Shown here: in pieces, positions 1 through 10,814 of the stretch
Position numbering within the stretch: position 1 is the first letter of the stretch
Layout of the letters: every line of letters starts with the position of its first letter
Assembly (NCBI RefSeq): GCF_051401765.1
Contig: NW_027480571.1
Span: 434,001-498,000, forward strand
Length of the DNA: 64,000 nt
DNA from: Calliopsis andreniformis
Lineage: Eukaryota > Arthropoda > Insecta > Hymenoptera > Andrenidae
Direction of reading: 5' to 3'
Position numbers and translations under genes: made by a program
The notes under the pieces: model-generated
Told to the model about the DNA's origin: nothing
What the model saw: the letters and a program-made list of their open reading frames with translations, nothing else
Database searches by the model: none

Positions 1-409
1 CCTCAACCCTCAGACTGCATCCTCAATCTTCAATCCTCAATCCTCAATCCTCAATTCTCAATCCTCAATCCTCAGTCCTCAGTTCTCAAACCTCAATACT
101 CAACCCGCAGACCGCATCCTCAATCCTCAATCCCCAATCCTCAATCTTCAATCCCCAATACTCAATCATCAATCCTCAATCCTCAATCCTCAATCCTCAA
201 TCCTCAATCCTCAATCCTCAATCCTTAGTCATCAGTACTCAATCTTCAATACTCAAACCTCAATTCTCAGTCCTCAAACCTCAATCCTGAATCCACAATC
301 ATGAATCCTCAATCTTCAGACCTGAGTATTCAACAATCAGTCGTCAATTCTCAATCCTCAATAGAATCTCATCAGTTCACACCTTTCAATACTCAATACT
401 AAATCTGCA
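1..409. repeat. Tail of a higher-order repeat copy cut by the window edge
   Basis: This stretch matches 3964-4372 at an offset of 3,963 bp, including the rare CAACCCGCAGACCGCAT variant and the final stretch leading into the anchor block. It is the right-hand end of a larger unit whose beginning lies outside the window. Confidence 0.8.
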
Positions 410-470
410 ATGTTCAAATCTCTATCCAGAAACATCAATTCTCATCACTCAACCCTCAACACTCAGTCCC
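290..470. repeat. Anchor module A, copy 0
   Basis: This is a distinctive stretch that departs from the heptamer. It contains ATCATGAATCC, CAATAGAATCTCATCAG, a TAAATCTGCAATG segment and CTATCCAGAAACATC. The same combination recurs at 4253-4433, 10634-10814, 17881-18061, 33356-33536 and 60471-60651, which makes it the best marker of higher-order register. It is a specialised version of the wider 140-bp module family. Confidence 0.85.
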
Positions 471-1626
471 CAATCCTCAATCTTCAATCCTCAATCCTCA
501 ATCCTCAATTCTCAATCCTCAATCCTCAGTCCTCAGACCTCAAACTTCAATCCTCAACTCTCAGCCCTCATCCTGAATCCTCAGTCCTCAATCTTCAATC
601 CCCTATCCTCAATCCTCAAGCCTCAATTCTCAATCGTCAGCCCTCAGTCCTCAAACCTCAATCCTCAACCCTCAATTCTCAATCCTCAATCTTCAATCCT
701 CAATCCTCAATCCTCAATCCTCAATCCTCAATCCTCAATCCTCAATGCTCAGGCATCAATACTCAATCTTCAATACTCAATCCTCAATCCTCAATCCTCA
801 ATCCTCAATCCTCAACCCTCAATCCTCATTCCTCAAACCTCAATCCTCAACCCTCAGTCCTCATCCTCAATTCTCAATCCTCAATCTTCAATCCTCAATC
901 CTCAATCCTCAATTCTCAATCCTCAATCCTCAAACTTCAGACCTCAAACATCAATACTCAACCCTCACTCCTCGTCCTCAATTCTCAATCCTCAATTCTC
1001 AATCCTCAGTCCTCAATCCTCAATCTTCAATCCTCAAGCCTGAGGCCTCATCCTCAATCCTCAATCCTCAATACTCAATCTTCAATCCTCTGTCCCAGAT
1101 CCTCAATCTTCAATTCTCAATCCTCAATCCTCAATCTTCAATCCTCAAGTCTCAATCTTCAATCCTCAATCCTCAACACTCAATACTCAATTGTCAATCT
1201 TATATCCTCGATACTCAATCTTCAATACTCAACCCTCCATCCTCAATCCTCAATGCTCATTCTTCAATCCTCAATACCTAATCCTCAATCTTCAATCCTC
1301 AATCCTCAATCCTCAATTCTCAACCCTCAATCCTCAGTCCTCAGTTCTCAAACCTCAATCCTCAACCCTCAGACCGCATCCTCAATCCTCAATCCTCAAT
1401 CCTCAATCTTCAATCCCCAATACTCAATCATCAATCCTCAATCCTCAATCCTCAATCCTCAATCCTCAATCCTCAGCCATCAGTACTCAATCTTCAATAC
1501 TCAAACCTCAATCCTCAATCCTCAATCCTCAATCCTCAATCCTCAAACCTCCTTCCTCAAACCTCAATCGTCAACCCTCAGTCCTCATCTTCAATTCTCA
1601 ATTCTCAATCCTCAATCCCCAATCCT

Positions 1627-2520
1627 CAATCTTCAATCCCCAATACTCAATCATCAATCCTCAATCCTCAATCCTCAATCCTCAATCCTCAATCCTCAAT
1701 CCTCAATCCTTAGTCATCAGTACTCAATCTTCAATACTCAAACCTCAATACTCAATCCTCAATCCTCAATCCCCAATCCTCATTCTTCAATCCTCAATAC
1801 CCAATCCTCAATCTTCAATCCTCAATCCTCAATCCTCAATTCTCAATCCTCAATCCTCAGTCCTCAGTTCTCAACCTCAATCCTCAACCCTCAGACTGCA
1901 TCCTCAATCTTCAATCCTCAATCCTCAATCCTCAAACATCTATTCTCAACTCTCAATCCTCAACACTCAGTCCTCTCTCTTCAATCCTCCATCCTCAATC
2001 CTCAATCCTCAAGCGTCAATCCTCAATCCTCAATCCTCAACCCTCAATCCTCAGTCCTCAAACCTCAATCCCGGATCCTCAATCCTGAATCCTCAATCTT
2101 CAGCCCTCAGTCCTTAACAATGAATTGTCAATCCTCAATCCTCAATAGAATATCCTCAATTCACTGTTTTCAATACTCAATCCCCATTCTTCAATCTTCA
2201 AATCTCAATCCACAAACATCAATTCTCATCACTCAACCCTCAGCACTCAGTCGTCAATCATCAATGCTCAATCCTCAATCCTCGACCTTCAATCCTCAAT
2301 ACTCAATCTTCAATCCTCAATCCTCAATCCTCAATCCTCAATACTCAATCCTCAATCCTGTGTCATCAATACTGAATCTTCAATACTCAATCCTGAGTCA
2401 TCAATACTGAATCTTCAATACTCAATCCTCAATCCTCAATCCCCAATACTCAATCCTCAATCCTCAATCCTCAATCATCGACCCTCAATCCTCAATCGTC
2501 AATCTCCAATCCTGAGTACT
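1627..2520. repeat. 894-bp tandem duplication, left copy
   Basis: It begins at CAATCTTCAATCCCC and is repeated directly as 2521-3414. Checkpoints at the CCCGGATCC variant, module B and the CCTGTGTCATC variant are all displaced by exactly 894 bp, and I saw no difference in the lines compared. Past the right copy, the sequence matches the unit start only through a shared CAATCTTCAATCC. That suggests unequal exchange or slippage at this short homology. Confidence 0.9.
2111..2253. repeat. Module B, reference copy of an 11-member family
   Basis: About 143 bp that fit the heptamer poorly: TTAACAATGAATTGTC, then AATAGAATATCCTCAATTC, CACTGTTTTCAATAC, CCCCATTCTTC and CACAAACATCAATTCTCATC, ending CAGCACTCAGTCG. 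Related copies lie at 3005-3147, 10328-10470, 16633-16775, 25672-25814, 27299-27441, 30474-30616, 32108-32250, 38809-38951, 43829-43971 and 45469-45611. Copies at 25672, 30474 and the last three read AATCAATTG or AATCAATTGTTA instead of AATGAATTG. No function is evident. A short ORF start here is incidental. Confidence 0.85.
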
Positions 2521-3414
2521 CAATCTTCAATCCCCAATACTCAATCATCAATCCTCAATCCTCAATCCTCAATCCTCAATCCTCAATCCTCAATCCTCAA
2601 TCCTTAGTCATCAGTACTCAATCTTCAATACTCAAACCTCAATACTCAATCCTCAATCCTCAATCCCCAATCCTCATTCTTCAATCCTCAATACCCAATC
2701 CTCAATCTTCAATCCTCAATCCTCAATCCTCAATTCTCAATCCTCAATCCTCAGTCCTCAGTTCTCAACCTCAATCCTCAACCCTCAGACTGCATCCTCA
2801 ATCTTCAATCCTCAATCCTCAATCCTCAAACATCTATTCTCAACTCTCAATCCTCAACACTCAGTCCTCTCTCTTCAATCCTCCATCCTCAATCCTCAAT
2901 CCTCAAGCGTCAATCCTCAATCCTCAATCCTCAACCCTCAATCCTCAGTCCTCAAACCTCAATCCCGGATCCTCAATCCTGAATCCTCAATCTTCAGCCC
3001 TCAGTCCTTAACAATGAATTGTCAATCCTCAATCCTCAATAGAATATCCTCAATTCACTGTTTTCAATACTCAATCCCCATTCTTCAATCTTCAAATCTC
3101 AATCCACAAACATCAATTCTCATCACTCAACCCTCAGCACTCAGTCGTCAATCATCAATGCTCAATCCTCAATCCTCGACCTTCAATCCTCAATACTCAA
3201 TCTTCAATCCTCAATCCTCAATCCTCAATCCTCAATACTCAATCCTCAATCCTGTGTCATCAATACTGAATCTTCAATACTCAATCCTGAGTCATCAATA
3301 CTGAATCTTCAATACTCAATCCTCAATCCTCAATCCCCAATACTCAATCCTCAATCCTCAATCCTCAATCATCGACCCTCAATCCTCAATCGTCAATCTC
3401 CAATCCTGAGTACT
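2521..3414. repeat. 894-bp tandem duplication, right copy
   Basis: Direct repeat of 1627-2520. 894 is not a multiple of seven, so joining the copies required one register change in the heptamer array. Near-identity implies a recent event, or an assembly duplication. Confidence 0.9.
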
Positions 3415-4252
3415 CAATCTTCAATCCTCAACCCTCAATCCTCAATCCTCAATCCTCAATCCTCAATCCTCAATTCTCGATCCGCAATCCTCAGTCCTCA
3501 GACCTCAAACCTCAATCCTCAAGCCTGAGGCCTCATCCTCAATCCTCAATCCTTAATACTCAATCTTCAATCCTCTGTCCCAGATCCTCAATCTTCAATT
3601 CTCAATCCTCAATCCTCAATCTTCAATTCTCAAGGCTCAATCTTCAATCCTCAATCCTCAATCCTCAATCCTCAATCCTCATTCTTCAATCCTCAATACC
3701 CAATCCTCAATCTTCAATCGTCAATCCTCAATCCTCAATTCTCAATCCTCAATCCTCAGTCCTCAGGCCTCAAACATCAATACTCAAGCCTCAGTCCTCG
3801 TCCTCAATCCACAACCCTCAATCCTCGATCCTCAACCTTCAATCCTCAATACTCAATCTTCAATCCTCAATCCTCAACCCTCAATACTCAATCGTCAATC
3901 TTATATCCTCAATACTCAATCTTCAATACACAATCCTCAATCCTCAATCCTCAATCCTCATCCTTCAATCCACAATACCCAATCCTCAATCTTCGATCCT
4001 CAATCCTCAATCCTCAATTCTCAATCCTCAATCCTCAGTCCTCAGTTCTCAAACCTCAATACTCAACCCGCAGACCGCATCCTCAATCCTCAATCCCCAA
4101 TCCTCAATCTTCAATCCCCAATACTCAATCATCAATCCTCAATCCTCAATCCTCAATCCTCAATCCTCAATCCTCAATCCTCAATCCTTAGTCATCAGTA
4201 CTCAATCTTCAATACTCAAACCTCAATTCTCAGTCCTCAAACCTCAATCCTG

Positions 4253-4433
4253 AATCCACAATCATGAATCCTCAATCTTCAGACCTGAGTATTCAACAAT
4301 CAGTCGTCAATTCTCAATCCTCAATAGAATCTCATCAGTTCACACCTTTCAATACTCAATACTAAATCTGCAATGTTCAAATCTCTATCCAGAAACATCA
4401 ATTCTCATCACTCAACCCTCAACACTCAGTCCC
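4253..4433. repeat. Anchor module A, copy 1
   Basis: Matches 290-470 at an offset of 3,963 bp and marks the start of the 6.4-kb unit R1. Confidence 0.85.
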
Positions 4434-7400
4434 CAATCCTCAATCTTCAATCCTCAATCCTCAATCCTCAATTCTCAATCCTCAATCCTCAGTCCTCAGA
4501 CCTCAAACTTCAATCCTCAACTCTCAGCCCTCATCCTGAATCCTCAGTCCTCAATCTTCAATCCCCTATCCTCAATCCTCAAGCCTCAATTCTCAATCGT
4601 CAGCCCTCAGTCCTCAAACCTCAATCCTCAACCCTCAATTCTCAATCCTCAATCTTCAATCCTCAATCCTCAATCCTCAATCCTCAATCCTCAATCCTCA
4701 ATCCTCAATGCTCAGGCATCAATACTCAAGCCTGAGGCCTCATCCTCAATCCTCAATCCTCAATACTCAATCTTCAATCCTCTGTCCCAGATCCTCAATC
4801 TTCAATTCTCAATCCTCAATCCTCAATCTTCAATCCTCAAGTCTCAATCTTCAATCCTCAATCCTCAACACTCAATACTCAATTGTCAATCTTATATCCT
4901 CGATACTCAATCTTCAATACTCAACCCTCCATCCTCAATCCTCAATGCTCATTCTTCAATCCTCAATACCTAATCCTCAATCTTCAATCCTCAATCCTCA
5001 ATCCTCAATTCTCAACCCTCAATCCTCAGTCCTCAGTTCTCAAACCTCAATCCTCAACCCTCAGACCGCATCCTCAATCCTCAATCCTCAATCCTCAATC
5101 TTCAATCCCCAATACTCAATCATCAATCCTCAATCCTCAATCCTCAATCCTCAATCCTCAATCCTCAATCCTCAATCCTCAGCCATCAGTACTCAATCTT
5201 CAATACTCAAACCTCAATCCTCAATCCTCAATCCTCAATCCTCAATCCTCAAACCTCCTTCCTCAAACCTCAATCGTCAACCCTCAGTCCTCATCTTCAA
5301 TTCTCAATTCTCAATCCTCAATCCTCAATCCTCAATCTTCAAACATCAATACTCAATATTCAATCCTCAATCCTCAATCCTCATTCCTCAATCCTCAATG
5401 CTCAATATTCAACACACAATCCTCAATCATCAATCCTCAATTCTCAATACTCAGCAGAATATTCTGAATTCTCATGGTTCAATACTCAATCCACAATATT
5501 CAATAATCAAATCTCAATACTCAAACGCCAATTCTCAACTCTCAATCCTCAACACTCAGTCCTCTCTCTTCAATCCTCCGTCCTCAACTCTCAATCCTCA
5601 AGCGTCAATACTCAATCGTCAATCCTCAACGCTCAATCCTCAGCCCTCAAACCTCAATCCCGAATCCTCAATCCTAAATCCTCAATCTTCAGCCCTCAGT
5701 CCTCAAAAATCAACTATCAATCCTCTATCCTGAATAGAATATCCTCAATTTACAGTTTTCCATACTCAATCCCCATTCTTCAATCTTCAAATCTGTATCC
5801 ACAAACATCAATACTAATCACTCAAGCATCAACACTCAGTCCTCAATCTTCAACCTTCAATCCTCAATACTCAATCTTCAATCATCAATCCTCAATCCTC
5901 AACCCTCAATCTTCAATCCCCAATCCTCAATCCTCATTCTTCAATCCTCAACACCCAATACTCAATCTTCAATCCACAATCCTCAATACTCAATTCTCAA
6001 TCCTCAATCCTCAATCTTCATACCTCAAACATCAATACTCAACCCTCAGTCCTCGTCCTCAATCCACAACCCTCAATCCTCGATCCTCAATCTTCAATCA
6101 TCAATATTCAATCTTCAATTCTCAACCCTCAACCCTCAATACTCAATCCTCAATCCTCAATGTACGATCCTCAATACCCAATCCTCAATCTTCAATCCTC
6201 AATCCTCAATCCTCAATCCTCAATCCTCAATCCTCAATCCTCAGGCCTCAAACCTCAATCCTGTATCCTCAATCCTGAATCCTCAATCTTCAGCCATCAG
6301 TCCTCACAAATCAACTATCAATCCTCTATCCTGAATAGAATATCCTCAATTTACAGTTTTCCATACTCAATCCCCATTCTTCAATCTTCAAATCTCAATC
6401 CACAAACATCAATTCTAATCACGCAACCATCAACACTCAGTCCTCAATCTTCAATCCTCAATCCTCAATCCTCAATCTTCAATCCTCAGTACTCAAGCTT
6501 CAGTCCTCAATCCTCAATCCTCAATCCTCAATCTTGAATCTTCAATCCTCAATACTCAAGCTTCAGTCCTCAATCCTCAATCCTCAATCCTTAATCCTGA
6601 ATCCTCAATCCTCAATCCTCAATCCTCATTCTTCAATCCTCAATACCCAATCCTCAATCATCAATCCTCAATCCTCAATCCTCAATCCTCAATCCTCAAT
6701 TGTCAATCGTCAATCCTCAGTCCTCAGTCCTCAAACCACAATCCTCAACCCTCAGACCTCATCCTCAATCCTCAATCCTCAATCCTCAGTCCTCCTTCCT
6801 CAAACCTATATCCTCAGCCCTCAGACCTCATCCTCAATCCTCAATCCTCAATCCTCAATCCTCAAACTTCAATCCTCAATACTCAATCTTCAATCCTCAA
6901 TCCTCATTCCTCAAACCTCAGTTCTGAATCCTGAATACTCAATCTTCAATCCTCAATCCTCAGCCCACAATACTCTAGCATCAATCTTCAATCCTCAATC
7001 CTCAATCCTCAATACTCAATCCTCATCCTTCAATCCTCAATACCCAATCCTCAATCTTCAATCCTCAATCCTCAATGCTCAATTCTCAATCCTCAATCCT
7101 CAAACCTCAATCTTCAATCCTCAACACTCAATCTTCAATCCTCAATCCTCAATCCTCAGTCATCAGTCCTCAATCTTCAATTCTCAATCGTCAATCCCTA
7201 CTCCTCAATCCGCAACACCCAATCCTCAATCTTCAATCCTCAATCCTGAATCCTCAATTCTGAATCCTCAATCCTCAATGCTCAGACCTCAAACATCAAT
7301 ACTCAACCCTCAGTCCTCGTCCTCAATACACAACCCTCAATCCTCGATCCTCAATCTTCAGTCATCAATAATCAATCTTCAATTCTCAACCCTCAATCCT

Positions 7401-10400
7401 CAATACTCAATCCTCAATCCTCAATCCTCATTCTTCAATCCACAATACCCAATCTTCAATCTTCAATCCTCAACCCTCAATCCTCAATCCTCAATCCTCA
7501 GTCCTCCGTCCTCATACCTCAATCCTCAGCCCTCAGCCCTCATCCTCCATCCTCAATACTCAACCCTCAATCCTCAATCCTCAATCTTCAGCCTTCAATT
7601 CTGAATCTTTAATCCTCAATCCTCAATCCTCAATCCTTAATCCTGAATCCTCAATCCTCAATCCTCAATCCTCATTCTTCAATCCTCAATACCCAATCCT
7701 CAATCATCAATCCTCAATCCTCAATCCTCAATCCTCAATTGTCAATCCTCAATCCTCAGTCCTCAGTCCTCAAACCACAATCCTCAACCCTCAGCCCTCA
7801 TCCTCAATCCTCAATCCTCAATCATCAGTCCTCCGTCCTCAAACCTCAATCCTCAGCCGTCAGAACTCATCCTCAATCCTCAATCCTCAATCCTCAATCC
7901 TCAACCTTCAATCCTCAATACTCAATCTTCAATCCTCAATCCTCAGTCCTCAAACCTCAATTCTGAATACTGAATACTCAATCTTCAATCCTCAATCCTC
8001 AATCCTCAGTCCTCAGCCCTCAATCTTCAATCCTCAATACTAAATCTTCACCCCTCAATCTTCAATACTCAATCCTCGATCTTCAATCCTCAATCCTCAA
8101 CCCTCAATCCTCAATCCTCAATCTTCAGCCTTCAATTCTGAATCTTTAATCCTCAATCCTCAATCCTCAATCCTCAATCCTGAATACTCAATCTTCAATC
8201 CTCAATCCTCAATCCTCAGTCCTCAGCCCTCAATCTTCAATCCTCAATACTCAATCTTCACTCCTCAATCCTCAATACTCAATCCTCGATCTTCAATCCT
8301 CAATCCTCAATCCTCAATCCTCAATCCTCATTCTTCAATCCTCAGTACCCAATCTTCAATCTTCAATCCTCAATCCTCAATCCTCAATTCTCAAGCCTCA
8401 ATCCTCAGTCCTCAGTCCTCAAACCTCAATCCTCATTCTTCAATCCTGAATACCCAATCCTCAATCTTCAATCCTCAATCCTCAATGCTCAATTCTCAAT
8501 CCTCAATCCTCAAACCTCAATCTTCAATCCTCAGTCCTCAATCTTCAATCCTCTATCCTCAATTCTCAATCCTCAATCCTCAATCCTCAATCCTCAATCC
8601 TCAATCCTCAATACTCAATCCTCAGGCCTCAATCCTCAATCCTCAGGCCTCAAACCTCAATCCTCAATTCTCAATCCTCAATCCTCAGTCCTCAGTCCTC
8701 AACCCTCAATCCTCAAGCCTGAGGCCTCATCCTCAATCCTCAATCCTCAATACTCAATCTTCAACCCTCTGTCCCAGATCGTCAATCCTCAATCCTCATT
8801 CTTCAATCCTCAATACCCAATCCTCAATCATCAATCCTCAATCCTCAATCCTCAATCCTCAATTGTCAATCCTCAATCCTCAATCCTCAATCCTCAATCC
8901 TCAATCCTCAATCTTCAAACCTCAATACTCAATCTTCAATCATCAATCCTCAATCCTCAATCCTCAATCTTCAATCCTCAATCCTCAATCCTCATTCTTC
9001 AATCCTCAACACCCAATACTCAATCTTCAATCCTCAATCCTCAATCCTCAATTCTCAATCCTCAATCCTCAATCTTCAGACCTCAAACATCAATACTCAA
9101 CCCACAGTCCTCGTCCTCAATCCGCAACCCTCAATCCTCAATCCTCAATCTTCAGTCATCAATATTCAATCTTCAGTCCTCAATCCTCAATCCTCTATCC
9201 TCAATCCTCAATCCTCAATGTTCAATCCGCAATACCCAATCCTCAATCTTCAATACTCAATCCTCAATCCTCAATCCTCAATCCTCAATCCTCAATCCTC
9301 AATCCTCAATACTCAATCCTCAATTCTCAATCCTCAATCCTCAGTCCTCAGTCCTCAATCCTCAATCCTCAACCCTCAGGCCTCATCCTCAATACTCAAT
9401 CCTCAATACTCAATCTTCAATCCTCTGTCCCAGATCCTCAATCTTCAATTCTCAATCCTCAATCCTCTATCTTCAATCCTCAAGGCTCAATCTTCAATCC
9501 TCAATCCTGAATCCTCAATCCTCAATCCTCATTTTTCAATCCACAATACCCAATCCTCAATCTTCAATCCTCGATCCTCAATCCTCAATTTTCAATCCTC
9601 AATCCTCAATCATCAGACCTGAAACATCAATACTCAATCGTCAGTCCTCGTCCTCAGTCCACAACCCTCAATCCTCAATCCTCAATCCTCAATCCTCAAT
9701 CTTCAATCCTCAGTCCCCAATACTCAACCATCAATCCTCAATCCTCAATCTTCAACCCTCAATTCTGAATCTTTAATCCTCAATCCTCAATCCTCAATCC
9801 TTAATCCTGAATCCTCAATCCTCAATCCTCAATCCTCAATGCTCAGGCATCAATACTCAATCTTCAATACTCAATCCTCAATCCTCAATCCTCAATCCTC
9901 AATCCTCAATCCTCAATCCTCAATCCTTAGTCATCAGTACTCAATCTTCAATACTCAAACCTCAATACTCAATCCTCAATCCTCAATCCCCAATCCTCAT
10001 TCTTCAATCCTCAATACCCAATCCTCAATCTTCAATCCTCAATCCTCAATCCTCAATTCTCAATCCTCAATCCTCAGTCCTCAGTTCTCAACCTCAATCC
10101 TCAACCCTCAGACTGCATCCTCAATCTTCAATCCTCAATCCTCAATCCTCAAACATCTATTCTCAACTCTCAATCCTCAACACTCAGTCCTCTCTCTTCA
10201 ATCCTCCATCCTCAATCCTCAATCCTCAAGCGTCAATCCTCAATCCTCAATCCTCAACCCTCAATCCTCAGTCCTCAAACCTCAATCCCGGATCCTCAAT
10301 CCTGAATCCTCAATCTTCAGCCCTCAGTCCTTAACAATGAATTGTCAATCCTCAATCCTCAATAGAATATCCTCAATTCACTGTTTTCAATACTCAATCC

Positions 10401-10753
10401 CCATTCTTCAATCTTCAAATCTCAATCCACAAACATCAATTCTCATCACTCAACCCTCAGCACTCAGTCGTCAATCATCAATGCTCAATCCTCAATCCTC
10501 GACCTTCAATCCTCAATACTCAATCTTCAATCCTCAATCCTCAATCCTCAATCCTCAATCCTCAATCCTTAGTCATCAGTACTCAATCTTCAATACTCAA
10601 ACCTCAATTCTCAGTCCTCAAACCTCAATCCTGAATCCACAATCATGAATCCTCAATCTTCAGACCTGAGTATTCAACAATCAGTCGTCAATTCTCAATC
10701 CTCAATAGAATCTCATCAGTTCACACCTTTCAATACTCAATACTAAATCTGCA
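4373..10753. repeat. Higher-order repeat unit R1 (6,381 bp)
   Basis: Landmarks at 4373, 5466 (GAATTC), 6160 (ATGTACGATCC) and 7739 each recur in R2 exactly 6,381 bp later. Over the first ~3.2 kb the only difference I noticed is A in R1 versus C in R2 near 5515. R1 differs from R2 by keeping a 76-bp segment near 9080-9155 that R2 lacks. It also lacks 942 bp between module B (10337) and the next anchor: 417 bp here against 1,359 bp in R2 and R0. Confidence 0.9.
5395..5570. repeat. Module C, reference copy (AGAATATTCTGAATTCTCATGG)
   Basis: A stretch with a 10-bp palindrome AGAATATTCT followed at once by GAATTC and CATGG, then an AT-rich ACAATATTCAATAATC. Related copies have GAATTC at 11847, 19087, 24330, 29132, 35328, 38575, 42032, 52440 and 58982. 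Near 51231 and 56531 it reads GAACTC. A second subtype has AATAGAATATCC in place of the palindrome. No coding or RNA function is supported. Confidence 0.8.
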
Positions 10754-10814
10754 ATGTTCAAATCTCTATCCAGAAACATCAATTCTCATCACTCAACCCT
10801 CAACACTCAGTCCC
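10634..10814. repeat. Anchor module A, copy 2
   Basis: Matches 4253-4433 at +6,381 bp and separates R1 from R2. Confidence 0.85.

Larger units (their letters stand above)
410..4372. repeat. Higher-order repeat copy R0 (rearranged)
   Basis: It starts at the anchor and runs to the next anchor, 3,963 bp on. Its first ~870 bp match 33476-34347 with the same internal spacing. Its last 1,359 bp before the next anchor match 16642-18000 and 32117-33475 with identical spacing. It contains an 894-bp tandem duplication. Compared with R1 and R2 it lacks most of the middle of the unit, so it is an internally shortened or independently assembled copy. Confidence 0.75.

Noticed and set aside
2070..2080. 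CCCGGATCC variants as functional operator or binding sites
   Set aside because: They occur once per module B-bearing unit and travel with it through duplication. Recurrence is explained by shared ancestry, and there is no gene for them to regulate.
410..2410. 666-codon open frame of SSILNPQ-like repeats as a real protein gene
   Set aside because: The same heptapeptide appears in all three + frames, the start is a chance ATGTTC variant of the heptamer, and the stop is a chance CTGAAT variant. No non-repeat domain, signal peptide or regulatory sequence is present. The matching block at 4373 ends after 120 codons because of one variant unit.
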